Source: Litorimonas sp963972195
GTDB lineage: Bacteria > Pseudomonadota > Alphaproteobacteria > Caulobacterales > Maricaulaceae
Direction: 5' to 3'
Assembly (NCBI GenBank): GCA_963972195.1
Contig: CAXATH010000014.1
Location: forward strand, 1-55,759
Length of the DNA stretch: 55,759 bases
Both the position numbers and the translations under genes were made by a program. The notes under the pieces are model-generated. The model saw only the letters and a program-made list of their open reading frames with translations, had not been told where the DNA came from and did not search any database. Below are positions 1 to 8,417 of the stretch, in pieces; position 1 is the first letter of the stretch; every line of letters begins with the position of its first letter.

Positions 1-1
1 C

Positions 2-307
2 CTTGCGAAACACATAGTTATTACGGTCTCCGGCAAGGGGGCCGACCCCGCGGGCCGTCCATCTTATCTGGAAACCGTGAAAAAGGCTTGGCCCTCGATG
101 GCAAGCGGGAAGGGACGCTTGGCTGATGCACAATTCAATTTTTACCTGTCATTCCGCACATGGCCGATAGGCCGCAGATGCGGAAGGCCGAGAGGTTGTG
201 AGCCCCCTCTAAATCAGTCCGCAAACTCGCGACCTTGCCCCTTGTGGGTACGCAGAGCGCCCGCATCTACGCATTGCTCCGTGCGGAATGACAGGGAAAA
301 TGAATAA
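2..307 (+). other. Open reading frame at window edge, doubtful
   Basis: A frame is open from the left edge to a stop at about 307, so it could be the 3' end of a gene starting outside the window. The first 45 or so codons read like a soluble protein, with a hydrophobic stretch followed by Gly/Lys-rich sequence. The remainder runs through the palindromic element at 145-295, and its composition (many Arg, Cys, Pro) looks like translated repeat rather than selected protein. A second frame is open from base 1 to a stop at 124-126. I recognise neither product, and either or both may be non-coding. Confidence 0.2.
145..295. repeat. 151-bp nested palindromic (inverted-repeat) element
   Basis: The outer arms are a perfect 15-bp inverted repeat, CCTGTCATTCCGCAC at 145-159 and GTGCGGAATGACAGG at 281-295. 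A second pair lies inside, AGATGCGG at 176-183 against CCGCATCT at 261-268. Nested arms around a non-coding core are typical of dispersed palindromic elements of bacterial genomes. No second copy is visible in this window, so dispersal is inferred. It sits between the left-edge sequence and the acyltransferase stop at 320. Confidence 0.6.
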
Positions 308-319
308 TTCGTTCTCGCG

Positions 320-1483
320 TCAGGACGTCAATGCCGGATCGGGTTTTCTCGCCTCCGGCGGGGCACCCTTCGTAATGGCGGGCCTCTTCACAATATGCGC
401 GCCGAAGCGTTTACGAAGCGCCATGAAGGGTTTTTCGACGAGGAAGAAGGAGAAAATAGAAATGCCTAAACTGCCGACAATGGCAACGCTGAGCTGCTTC
501 AGTCCCGGCTCCATAAACCTATGGGATATATCCAGAACGGGAAAATGCCAGAGATAAAGCGGATAGGAGAGCCGTCCCATCCAGACGAGCGGCCAGAGCT
601 CCAAAATACCAAGGCTCCACCGCACAGGCCGGAAAAAGTAAAGATTTAAGACGAGCACGAAAAGCGCGGCGCCTTGGAGACTGTACCGCCAAATATAGCG
701 GAAACTTTCATCGCGCAGGGCAAAGCAAAGGAGCAAAATCGCCCCCGCCCCGATAATCGGAAGCCAGCCAATGAGTTTCTGAAACAGCCCCTCCCAAATA
801 TCTTTATCAAGCAAAACAGACAGGAGGCAGCCCCAAACAATGGAGTCAATTCGGGCGTCCGTCATCATATAATTATAATCAACAACCGGGAGGGTTTCGA
901 ACGTGGAGTAGGTAAATAAGCGCCATAAAGGCACAAGCGCGAGAAGCCCCATTAGCGCCCAAACCAGACGCCGTTTAAAGACTCCGAAAAGCACCATAAG
1001 GAGCGGAAATATGAGGTAAAAATGCTCTTCCACGGCCAGCGACCAGAGATGTGTCCATGGCATAAAGGGCAGCTCCCCCCCGGCCCGAACGGCGACTTGA
1101 TAGATATTGGTGAAATAACCAAGCGCGGCCGTAAATTCGAGAGGTTTCGGGCCGCCCTGCCCTAACCCCAGATAAAGCGCTGTGCTCCCGACCACCATAA
1201 AAATCAGCGCCGGATAGAGCCGGACAATTCGCCGGATATAAAAATCCTTGAGATGGATTTTTCCTTTTGTTCGCGCCTCCGCCAAGAGGAGCCGCGTAAT
1301 CAGAAAGCCCGAAATGAAAAAGAAAACCGTCACCCCAAAGCCGCCCGGAATGAGGTTCGTCAGACCGAAATGCGCGATGATGACGATCAGAACGGCAATC
1401 GCCCGGATGCCGTCCAACCCCGGAATATATCCGTATCGGGCCTTGGCCGTGAGCGGGGCCTCTGATGTCAATCGCTTAAACAT
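320..1483 (-). CDS. Acyltransferase 3 family membrane protein
   Basis: This is a multi-pass membrane protein of about 387 residues. Near the N-terminus it has the family opening (Y-x-P-x-L-D-G-I-R-A-I-A-V) followed by a membrane segment with a histidine (I-I-A-H-F). A middle motif (W-S-L-A-V-E-E-H-F-Y) and a late L-W-H-F-P segment also fit acyltransferase 3 / OafA-type proteins, which O-acylate surface polysaccharides, peptidoglycan or lipids. The C-terminal tail is basic and probably cytoplasmic. The ATG at 1483 is chosen; a TTG at 1501 would add six residues, and neither has a clear ribosome binding site. The acceptor is unknown. A divergent O-antigen-ligase-like gene next door suggests a surface glycan. 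Confidence 0.8.
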   Translation of the reverse strand: MFKRLTSEAPLTAKARYGYIPGLDGIRAIAVLIVIIAHFGLTNLIPGGFGVTVFFFISGFLITRLLLAEARTKGKIHLKDFYIRRIVRLYPALIFMVVGSTALYLGLGQGGPKPLEFTAALGYFTNIYQVAVRAGGELPFMPWTHLWSLAVEEHFYLIFPLLMVLFGVFKRRLVWALMGLLALVPLWRLFTYSTFETLPVVDYNYMMTDARIDSIVWGCLLSVLLDKDIWEGLFQKLIGWLPIIGAGAILLLCFALRDESFRYIWRYSLQGAALFVLVLNLYFFRPVRWSLGILELWPLVWMGRLSYPLYLWHFPVLDISHRFMEPGLKQLSVAIVGSLGISIFSFFLVEKPFMALRKRFGAHIVKRPAITKGAPPEARKPDPALTS

Positions 1484-1601
1484 GGCAAAGCCATAAGCCA
1501 AAATGTTTAAGATTGTTTTCCCCTATCCTGTTCTAAGGGCCTGACGATTTTGCCGCGCCAAACGTAAATCTTCATTAACTATAATTGTCTACCCCCGCCC
1601 T

Positions 1602-2930
1602 ATGGTCACTGTTCCCTATTCCGAACTGCAACTTCGCACGCGCAACCGCGCGCTCGGTGATTTGGGTCAATTCGCGGTCATTTCTTTATTTATTGCCATT
1701 GTGATTTTTGCGAGCGGCGCGGGAGTCGGCATCCTTTTCCCAGAGCTATTTGCCAGCACGGATCAACTGGCCGCAGAAAGTCCTCTGGCGCGATTTGTCT
1801 GGTACCCGGTTTATCTTTTAGTCCTGATCCTCAGCCTGCCAAAACTGATGGAAATTGTGCGTCTGGCGACGTTCTCGCCAATTCTCATTCTTTGCGTTCT
1901 GTTCTGCGGTCTTTCAATGTTCTGGTCGATTGACCCGCCGACGACTTTGCGGCGCTCTATCGCGCTATTACTTACAAGCTATATCGGCCTGACTTTGGCG
2001 GCGTGGTTTAGCTGGGGCCGCCTCGTTCAAATCATCGCGATCGCCTTTTTGTTCATTGGGCTGATTACAATTGCCCTCGTTGTCATGGATCCGGGCCGAG
2101 CCATTATGCAGGAAGTCAATGCCGGAGCCTGGCGCGGACCATTTGCCGAGAAAAACCAGCTTGGCGGAATGATGACGAAGGGATTGATTGCCGCCCTTTG
2201 CGCCTTCGCCCTGCGCCCCAAACGCGGATGGCTTTATCTGCCGATTGCCCTGTTATGTTTTGGACTCGTGATCGCCTCAACCTCCAAGACGGCGCTTCTG
2301 ATTTCTATGTTGTGTATAGGGACTTACATTTTCCTGAAACTCTATCGGACAAATCCCGTCACCCGCATCCCGCTCATTTTCACTCTGGTTATGACCGTAG
2401 GATTTTTCTCCATCGCCCTGGCCATGTTCCCGGAGGTTATGTTCGGACTCATCGGCAAGGACCCGTCCTTGACGGGACGGACAGATATTTGGGCGCTTTT
2501 AAGCGAGGCTATCCAGCAGAAATTCTGGCTCGGTTACGGATATGGTATTTTTTGGGATGACCCTTTGGGGCCGTCCTATATTGTCCGGCAGGTTCTGGAA
2601 TGGGGAGTCCCGACAGCCCATAATGGCTGGATAGAAATATGGCTTTCAGCCGGTATCGGAATCGTTATTTTATTTGCGCTGCAAATCCTCGTCACCCTAG
2701 GCTTCGCCGTTTACAACATCAGAAACGGCGGGCGGGAAACCTATTGGGTCGTGCTGATGCTCTTATCTTATATCGGATTTTCCATGTCAGAGAGCGCAAT
2801 CCTTCAGCAGAACAGCCTGTCCTGGATATTATTCGTCGCGACTTGCGCCAAGCTTTTTACGCTCCAACACGACTTCCGACCCTTAAGAGATGAAAACAAA
2901 TTAGAATCTAATCAATCGTTTCGATCTTGA
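1602..2930 (+). CDS. O-antigen ligase / polymerase family membrane protein
   Basis: This 442-residue, very hydrophobic protein has roughly ten to twelve predicted membrane segments. A larger soluble loop in the second half contains G-x-x-P-S-L-T-G-R-T-D-I-W, and a later segment reads P-T-A-H-N-G-W-I-E. Both are typical of Wzy_C/WaaL and ExoQ-like proteins, which polymerise or ligate glycans at the periplasmic face of the inner membrane. The TGRTxIW and HNG motifs support the family but not the substrate. Its last 23 bases overlap the 3' end of pyruvate kinase on the other strand. It diverges from the acyltransferase, and both may modify the same polysaccharide. No good Shine-Dalgarno is visible. 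Confidence 0.82.
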   Translation: MVTVPYSELQLRTRNRALGDLGQFAVISLFIAIVIFASGAGVGILFPELFASTDQLAAESPLARFVWYPVYLLVLILSLPKLMEIVRLATFSPILILCVLFCGLSMFWSIDPPTTLRRSIALLLTSYIGLTLAAWFSWGRLVQIIAIAFLFIGLITIALVVMDPGRAIMQEVNAGAWRGPFAEKNQLGGMMTKGLIAALCAFALRPKRGWLYLPIALLCFGLVIASTSKTALLISMLCIGTYIFLKLYRTNPVTRIPLIFTLVMTVGFFSIALAMFPEVMFGLIGKDPSLTGRTDIWALLSEAIQQKFWLGYGYGIFWDDPLGPSYIVRQVLEWGVPTAHNGWIEIWLSAGIGIVILFALQILVTLGFAVYNIRNGGRETYWVVLMLLSYIGFSMSESAILQQNSLSWILFVATCAKLFTLQHDFRPLRDENKLESNQSFRS

Positions 2931-4335
2931 GGGTGTTCGTCGTGCCCGGACGGCCAAACGGCACGCCGGCGGTGATCATGATACGATCCCCCTTGACGAG
3001 GCCAACATTATCTTTGGCCAGCTTATTCACACTGGCCACCATGGTATCGAAACTCTCCGGATCTTCTGTCACGACCGGCAAGACGCCCCAGGAAAGCGCC
3101 AGGCGGCTCGCCGTCCGCGCTTGCGGGGTCAGGCCGACAATCCGGCAAGGCGGGCGCTCGCGGCTGATCCGCTGCACGGTAGATCCCGTAAAGGTGAAGC
3201 CGAGCACGGCTTTGCATCCCAATGTACGGGCAATTCCGCCGATGGACTGGCCAATCGCGTCTTCGGCAGTCGGTTCATGAGGCAGCGCCATCTGCTCGAA
3301 ATACTGCCAATATTCCGGGTCGTTTTCTGCCGCTACGATAATGCGGTCCATAATCGCCACAGCCGTCGCGGGATGACGCCCTACGGCAGTTTCTGCAGAA
3401 AGCATGACGGCATCCGCGCCCTGGTAAATAGCCGTCGCAACATCAGACGCTTCGGCCCGGGTTGGGGTCGGCGCGTCAATCATGGACTCGAGCATGTGGG
3501 TCGCGACAATCACCGGTTTTCCAAGAGCGCGGCACTTGCGAATAATTTTGCGCTGGACCACCGGAACCTGCTCAAGCGGCAATTCTACGCCAAGATCGCC
3601 ACGCGCCACCATCGCCGCATCCGCCATCATCAGAATGGAGTCCAAATCCTCGACGGCCGACGGTTTCTCGATCTTCACAATAATTCCAGGCTTGATATCG
3701 CCTGAATGGTCTTGAATAATTTTACGGGCGTCGATGACGTCTTGGGCGGTCTGCACGAATGACAAGGCGATGTAATCCACGCTTTGGGTCAGGGCGAAAG
3801 CCATGTCCTCCCGGTCTTTGTCTGTCATCGCGCTCATTGGCAGGACGGCATTGATGACATTAATGCCTTTGCGGTCTGACAACGTGCCTGGAACGTCGAC
3901 CCTGGCGTGTAGGCGGCCTTCTTTCTTTTCTAGAATCGTGACCTGCAATTTACCGTCATCAAATTTCAGAATGTGGCCTTGGTCCAGCGCTTCGATAAGT
4001 TCGGCATGCGGCATACGGATCAGGCCCGCTTCCCCAAGCTCTGTCGATTTTTCAATGATAACCGTCTCGCCGTAGCGCAACTCTATTGAGCCGTCTTTAA
4101 ATGGGCCGCAGCGAAGTTTCGGACCCTGCATATCCGCCACAATCGTGATGGGGTTACCCGTCGAGGCTTCGACTTCTCGAATATTCTTAACCGATTGGGC
4201 ATGGTCTTCATGAGACCCATGCGAGAAATTCAGACGAAATGCGTCGACACCGACATCATGCAATAGTCGCAGCGTATCCGGAGAGCGGCTGGCTGGCCCA
4301 AGAGTTGCTAAAATTTTGGCAAAGCGTTTACGCAT
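2908..4335 (-). CDS. pyk: Pyruvate kinase
   Basis: This enzyme converts phosphoenolpyruvate and ADP to pyruvate and ATP, the last step of glycolysis, in the cytoplasm. The 475-residue length is usual for bacterial forms. The start (R-x-A-K-I-L-A-T-L-G-P-A-S) and N-F-S-H-G-S are the standard N-terminal barrel motifs. M-Q-G-P-K-L-R follows, then V-K-I-E-K-P, whose second lysine is the family's catalytic lysine, and M-V-A-R-G-D-L-G-V-E, which binds metal and substrate. The C-terminal third is the allosteric domain. It stands alone, with an inverted repeat just upstream of the start (4346-4371). The 3' end overlaps the convergent O-antigen-ligase-like gene, leaving no room for a separate terminator. 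Confidence 0.97.
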   Translation of the reverse strand: MRKRFAKILATLGPASRSPDTLRLLHDVGVDAFRLNFSHGSHEDHAQSVKNIREVEASTGNPITIVADMQGPKLRCGPFKDGSIELRYGETVIIEKSTELGEAGLIRMPHAELIEALDQGHILKFDDGKLQVTILEKKEGRLHARVDVPGTLSDRKGINVINAVLPMSAMTDKDREDMAFALTQSVDYIALSFVQTAQDVIDARKIIQDHSGDIKPGIIVKIEKPSAVEDLDSILMMADAAMVARGDLGVELPLEQVPVVQRKIIRKCRALGKPVIVATHMLESMIDAPTPTRAEASDVATAIYQGADAVMLSAETAVGRHPATAVAIMDRIIVAAENDPEYWQYFEQMALPHEPTAEDAIGQSIGGIARTLGCKAVLGFTFTGSTVQRISRERPPCRIVGLTPQARTASRLALSWGVLPVVTEDPESFDTMVASVNKLAKDNVGLVKGDRIMITAGVPFGRPGTTNTLKIETID

Positions 4336-4345
4336 GACTGACTCG

Positions 4346-4371
4346 CTATAGGTGTTCGCAATCGCCTATAG
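4346..4371 (-). promoter_or_regulatory. Inverted repeat upstream of pyk start
   Basis: CTATAGG at 4346-4352 and CCTATAG at 4365-4371 form a 7-bp perfect dyad that extends by two more positions with a G-T pair. It ends about 10 bp before the pyk ATG, so it covers the ribosome-binding region of the mRNA. It could be a repressor operator or a small leader hairpin; no regulator is identified. Confidence 0.35.
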
Positions 4372-4425
4372 TCCGATAAAGGCCAAATTGCACCCTTAAT
4401 CTCCGCAATAGGTCAGATTCTCTTA

Positions 4426-4447
4426 GAGGGGCATGACGAAGCCCCTC
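4426..4447 (-). terminator. Hairpin downstream of the LysM gene
   Basis: GAGGGGC at 4426-4432 pairs with GCCCCTC at 4441-4447 around an 8-base loop, 28 bases past the stop of the LysM lipoprotein gene. The sequence following it on the minus strand is not T-rich, so intrinsic termination would be weak. It may instead protect the mRNA 3' end. Confidence 0.35.
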
Positions 4448-4474
4448 AAGCAAATCCTTTAGACTGGCACAGGT

Positions 4475-5083
4475 TTAACAGCGCGAAGGCGGTAGATAGA
4501 GAGGCTGTCCAATATTAATCGCGAAGTCATTGCCAAGGTCGTTTGGCATTTGGACGTCTTCAACATTTACGCAAAGACGCCGCGAAATATTATACACGGT
4601 GTCTCCGCTACTAACGACATAATTGGCGGATGGTTGATTTGTGTATGCAGGCTGAACCGCTCTTGTTTCTACGCCTTGCGATCCATGACCAGCTTGAACC
4701 GTATTGTTGACGGATAATACATTGTCCGAATAATCATAATCTTCAACGGTCTCTGGGACATATACGCCATAGCCAGGCGTGCCGACCGAGGAAGGCCTGA
4801 CAACTGTCCCCTCGTCAGAATAGTCATTCTGTGGTGCCGTCGAATTTGCAAAAGTAACATTGGCTCCGGTTGAGGGATGTCCGGCTTGTTGGTCCAGTTC
4901 AGACGCTCTCATATCCGGGCTGACATAGACCACTTTTGAGTTTTGAGAATTTGCTGCCATCCGGTTTACCTGTCCGTCTTCTTCGTATGTTGAAGAATAT
5001 TGATAGTTCGGATTCTCCTGCGCAGTGGCGCAGGCCGTCAAAGCCAATAAGCTACCAAATAAAAATAATTTCTGGATCATCAT
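4475..5083 (-). CDS. LysM-domain lipoprotein
   Basis: This protein of about 202 residues begins with a short basic and hydrophobic leader ending in the lipobox L-T-A-C, so it is predicted to be lipidated and exported. The middle is low-complexity and rich in Asn, Ser, Gln and Tyr, probably disordered. The last 50 or so residues form one LysM peptidoglycan-binding domain (Y-V-V-x-x-G-D-T-V-Y-N-I-S at its start, I-G-Q-P-L-Y-L-P-P at its end). One cysteine lies inside the LysM and another is the last residue; they could form a disulfide. The ATG at 5083 follows a GGAGGA ribosome site, better than the GTG at 5095. No catalytic domain is attached, so a cell-wall anchoring or structural role is inferred. 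Confidence 0.8.
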   Translation of the reverse strand: MMIQKLFLFGSLLALTACATAQENPNYQYSSTYEEDGQVNRMAANSQNSKVVYVSPDMRASELDQQAGHPSTGANVTFANSTAPQNDYSDEGTVVRPSSVGTPGYGVYVPETVEDYDYSDNVLSVNNTVQAGHGSQGVETRAVQPAYTNQPSANYVVSSGDTVYNISRRLCVNVEDVQMPNDLGNDFAINIGQPLYLPPSRC

Positions 5084-5221
5084 AATTTCCTCCACATTTT
5101 AACTGTTAGAATCGCATTTTATGACTAATGTTTCGTTAATCCCATGCAGTTCGGGACCTGACCAGTTGACGAGACTGGTGTGACCGATAAACTCTGCACG
5201 TAATTATTGCTGGAGTTTCTT

Positions 5222-5959
5222 ATGACGATCACGACACGCCCGATTGAATATAAGGACGGAGACCTGACTTGTATTGGATATTTGGCCTGGGATGAAAGTT
5301 ACGCCGACCCCAAACCCTGCGTTTTAGTCAATCACGCTTGGGGCGGACTGGACACTTTCGCACAGGACAAAGCAATACAAATGGCCGCACTGGGATATGT
5401 CGGCTTTTGTCTGGACAATTACGGCAATGGGGAACAGCCGGAAACCACTGAAGACAAAATGGAGCGCATGACTCCTTTAAAGGAAGACCGAGCTAAACTT
5501 CTAAAACGCCTCAAAGCGGGATATAACGCCGCGGCGGCACTCAATGAAGTAGATGAAAAGGCTATGGCGGCGATTGGGTTCTGCTTTGGCGGGCTTTGCA
5601 CCCTTGATATGGCGCGTGCAGGCCTGGATCTTAAAGCGGCCATTTCCTTTCATGGTCTATTGGACGCCCCTAATTTGCCTAAACACAAAATTAAATCCAA
5701 AGTTCTTATTGCTCATGGCTGGGATGATCCGATGGCGCCTCCTGAAGATGTGGTCTGTGTCGGCAAAGAAATGGCAGAAGCCGGTTGCGATTGGCAGCTC
5801 CATGCTTACGGAAACACCTCTCATGCCTTTACTGTCCCCGGGGCTGATAATGATGAGTTGGGTCTACATTTTAATCCGGACAGCGAGCGTCGTTCCATCA
5901 TGGCAGCGCAGGATTTACTCGCAGAAGTCTTTGGCAATCATGGAGTTAAATCGGCCTAA
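5222..5959 (+). CDS. Dienelactone hydrolase family protein
   Basis: This is an alpha/beta hydrolase of about 245 residues. The nucleophile motif is G-F-C-F-G-G (a cysteine in the elbow, as in dienelactone hydrolases). The acid lies in G-W-D-D-P and the histidine in T-S-H-A-F, giving the Cys-Asp-His triad of the DLH family. The family cleaves dienelactones or other esters, but no aromatic-degradation genes are nearby, so a general cytoplasmic esterase role is more likely. The ATG at 5222 is preceded by GGAG at suitable spacing and is preferred over the TTG at 5207. RNase D starts 15 bp downstream. Confidence 0.85.
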   Translation: MTITTRPIEYKDGDLTCIGYLAWDESYADPKPCVLVNHAWGGLDTFAQDKAIQMAALGYVGFCLDNYGNGEQPETTEDKMERMTPLKEDRAKLLKRLKAGYNAAAALNEVDEKAMAAIGFCFGGLCTLDMARAGLDLKAAISFHGLLDAPNLPKHKIKSKVLIAHGWDDPMAPPEDVVCVGKEMAEAGCDWQLHAYGNTSHAFTVPGADNDELGLHFNPDSERRSIMAAQDLLAEVFGNHGVKSA

Positions 5960-5974
5960 GCGTCGATCTATATT

Positions 5975-7135
5975 TTGGAAATAATTACAACCACCGAAGC
6001 GCTCGCTGAATTTTGCGAGCATGCGGCGGCGCAAGACTTTGTCTGCGTCGATACGGAGTTCATGCGCGAGAGCACATTTTACTCGATACTTTGTCTGATA
6101 CAAATGGCGACCGGTGAGCGCGAAGTGGTTGTAGATCCGCTCGCGGACGGGATAGACCTAGAGCCTTTCTGCAAAATGCTCATGGATGAGGGTGTGACCA
6201 AAGTGCTCCATGCCGCGCGGCAGGATATGGAAATTTTCTATCAGCTGTGTGACGCCGTTCCCGGCCCAATATTTGATACTCAGATTGCGGCTATGGCGCT
6301 TGGGTTTGGTGATAGCGCCGGATATGGCGCCCTTGTAAAAGGACGATTAAATATAAATCTTGATAAAGGCGCGCGTTTTACTGATTGGGCGCGGCGGCCA
6401 TTATCCGAAAAACAGCTTTCATACGCATTAGCAGATGTCACACATCTACGCGATCTATATCCCGGCCTGATAAAGGAGTTGGAAGACAGAGAGCGCCTGA
6501 AATGGGTGAAAGAAGAAATGCTTCCGCAAATGGAGGAGAGTCTTTACACATTTGAGCCGGAAGAGGCTTGGCAAAGGCTCAAAGTCCGCAACCCGAAGAA
6601 ACAATATCTCGCGGCGCTCAAGGCAGCCGCCGCTTGGCGTGAGCGTGAGGCCATCGCAAAAAACGTTCCGCGCCGGCGAATCCTCAAGGATGACGCCATG
6701 TACGACCTGGCACAGCAAAAGCCTCGAGACCTTAAAGCCCTTGAAAGGTTAAGGGGTATCCCGCGCGGTTTCGAAAAGTCCCGTTCGGCTCAGCCTCTTG
6801 TGGACGCAATCAGCGCCGCCGTGGATAATGCGGCCGAATATGCTCCGCCTGCTCCTAAAGTGCAGCACATGCCGCCCAATTTGGGGCCGCGGGTCGAAAT
6901 GTTACGGACCCTTTTAAGGCTTCGAACAGAAGTCGTCGGGCTTGCGACACGTTTGGTAGCTAACTCTTCCGACATCAACAAACTCGCCGCCTTTGGCGAG
7001 GACGCGGATATCGACGCGCTTAAAGGCTGGCGACGCGAAATTTTTGGGGAAGATGCTTTGGCGTTACTGGACGGCAAACTCGCCTTGCGACTGGACGGAG
7101 AAGACGTTGTCGTTGAGCCGGTCGGCTCGGCTTAA
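5975..7135 (+). CDS. rnd: Ribonuclease D
   Basis: This is a 3'-5' exoribonuclease that trims tRNA and other stable RNA 3' ends. The three exonuclease motifs of the DEDD family are present: D26-T-E28 near the N-terminus, H-A-A-R-Q-D-M-E, and Y-A-L-A-D-V with the catalytic Tyr and Asp. A helical HRDC-type domain occupies about residues 205-290 (L-x-A-L-K-A-A-A-A-W-R-E-x-E-A). Total length of 386 is usual. The only reasonable start is TTG at 5975, with no clear ribosome site. It is followed after about 20 bp by rluA, so two RNA-processing genes may be co-transcribed. Confidence 0.93.
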   Translation: MEIITTTEALAEFCEHAAAQDFVCVDTEFMRESTFYSILCLIQMATGEREVVVDPLADGIDLEPFCKMLMDEGVTKVLHAARQDMEIFYQLCDAVPGPIFDTQIAAMALGFGDSAGYGALVKGRLNINLDKGARFTDWARRPLSEKQLSYALADVTHLRDLYPGLIKELEDRERLKWVKEEMLPQMEESLYTFEPEEAWQRLKVRNPKKQYLAALKAAAAWREREAIAKNVPRRRILKDDAMYDLAQQKPRDLKALERLRGIPRGFEKSRSAQPLVDAISAAVDNAAEYAPPAPKVQHMPPNLGPRVEMLRTLLRLRTEVVGLATRLVANSSDINKLAAFGEDADIDALKGWRREIFGEDALALLDGKLALRLDGEDVVVEPVGSA

Positions 7136-7157
7136 CCGACGAAATGTGAGCCGGAAA

Positions 7158-7826
7158 ATGTATGACTTTCTGGTCTACAACCGACCGTTCGAATATTCCC
7201 CGCCGAATAAAACGCTCTCCGTTATTGCAGAAACGGAAGATTATCTTTTGGCGGACAAGCCTGCCGGTCTGTTAAGTGTCCCCGGTAAATCTGAGCCGGA
7301 CTGTCTGGAAGCGCGGGTTCAATCCTATTGCCCAACTGCCCTGACAATTCACCGGCTTGATATGGCCACCTCCGGTCTTATGATATTTGCCAAAAATAGG
7401 CACGCCCAACGCCATCTCGGCCTGCAATTTGAGAATCGCCAAACCGTCAAAACTTATCAGGCAGAAATAGCCGGGCACCCAAATGCGAAGAGCGGACGAT
7501 TGAACCTGCCGATCTGGACAGATTGGCCGCACCGGCCCCGACAAAAAATTGATTTCCAGCAGGGGCGAAACGCTGTCACAGATTGGGCGGTTATAAAAAA
7601 GGGTTCAAACACAACCCATGTGAGCCTTCACCCCGTAACGGGACGATCACATCAATTACGTCTACATATGCTCTGCTTGGGCCATGCCATTATCGGCGAC
7701 AGACTTTATGCGGCGGATGAGGTCTTTCAACACGGCAAGCGATTACACCTCCACGCAGAAACCTTGAAATTTCGGGAGCCCACGGGCGGGGCTTGGGTTG
7801 AGTATCATTCTCCCTGCCCGTTTTGA
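7158..7826 (+). CDS. rluA: RluA-family RNA pseudouridine synthase
   Basis: This is a compact pseudouridine synthase of about 222 residues without an S4 domain. The catalytic motif H-R-L-D-M-A-T-S-G-L contains the conserved aspartate. P-A-G-L-L-S-V-P-G near the start and T-G-R-S-H-Q-L-R-L-H-M with G-D-R-L-Y-A in the last third match E. coli RluA, which modifies 23S rRNA position 746 and tRNA position 32. The start is taken as ATG 7158; GTG 7146 would add four residues. The coding frame is also open upstream into rnd, but that part has no homologous look. Confidence 0.9.
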   Translation: MYDFLVYNRPFEYSPPNKTLSVIAETEDYLLADKPAGLLSVPGKSEPDCLEARVQSYCPTALTIHRLDMATSGLMIFAKNRHAQRHLGLQFENRQTVKTYQAEIAGHPNAKSGRLNLPIWTDWPHRPRQKIDFQQGRNAVTDWAVIKKGSNTTHVSLHPVTGRSHQLRLHMLCLGHAIIGDRLYAADEVFQHGKRLHLHAETLKFREPTGGAWVEYHSPCPF

Positions 7827-7827
7827 T

Positions 7828-8307
7828 TTACTTAGTCTCTATTTGTGACAGAGGTAGCTGCGTGGTGAATTTCAGCTTCTCCATGGCAAAACTCGCCGAA
7901 ACATCCGAAAGACTAATCCGGCTAATGAGACGTTGATAAACTCTGTCATAATGCGCGACATTCGAAACCAACATTTTCATAATATAGTCCACATCACCGG
8001 CAAGGCGGTAAAACTCGACTATCTCCGGCATATCCCGAACAGCTTTGTCGAAAGCTTCTGACCAAGATTTAGAGTGGTCATCCGTGCGGACGGACACAAA
8101 TACCGTTAAAGGGAGTCCAACCTTTTCGTTATCAACCAAAGCAACGCGGCGCTCTAACACCCCTGTCTCCTCAAGAGTTCTAACGCGGCGCCAGCATGTA
8201 TTTAAAGAAACGCCAATTCCATCGGCGATAGACTCAAGGGAGCGAGTCGCATCTGATTGAAGAATTTCTAAAATTTTTACATCATGATGTGTAATTTTTT
8301 CTACCAT
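7828..8307 (-). CDS. Lrp/AsnC family transcriptional regulator
   Basis: This 159-residue protein has an N-terminal winged helix (D-V-K-I-L-E-I-L-Q-S-D-A-T-R-S then S-L-N-T-C-W-R-R-V-R-T-L-E-E-T-G-V as recognition helix region). A C-terminal RAM effector domain follows, with the usual D-V-D-Y-I-M-K-M strand. Family members bind amino acids and act on nearby genes. It diverges from a cysteine-synthase-like gene across a 110-bp A/T-rich gap, so a cysteine- or serine-linked control is the simple guess, by analogy with the cysteine-responsive DecR/CyuR group. The effector itself cannot be read from the sequence. Its stop lies two bases after rluA's stop on the opposite strand. Confidence 0.9.
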   Translation of the reverse strand: MVEKITHHDVKILEILQSDATRSLESIADGIGVSLNTCWRRVRTLEETGVLERRVALVDNEKVGLPLTVFVSVRTDDHSKSWSEAFDKAVRDMPEIVEFYRLAGDVDYIMKMLVSNVAHYDRVYQRLISRISLSDVSASFAMEKLKFTTQLPLSQIETK

Positions 8308-8417
8308 AGACTCATTATATCAAAATTTTTTACTTTTTACCACTAAATTTAGCGTTTCATGATGAAGTGTTTTGAAGCCAGACGCGATACTCTTTTAACA
8401 AATTGAAAAGGGACGCC

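Noticed and set aside
3121..3705. 194-codon frame opposite pyk
   Set aside because: It is fully within a certain gene and rich in Arg/His as a reverse-strand shadow.
5161..5179. ACCAGT/ACTGGT dyad before the dienelactone hydrolase gene
   Set aside because: Only 6 bp with no copy or promoter nearby; expected by chance at this frequency.
6993..7157. Upstream extension of rluA into rnd
   Set aside because: The frame is open, but homology-like sequence begins only at M-Y-D-F (7158), and the upstream part lies within rnd.
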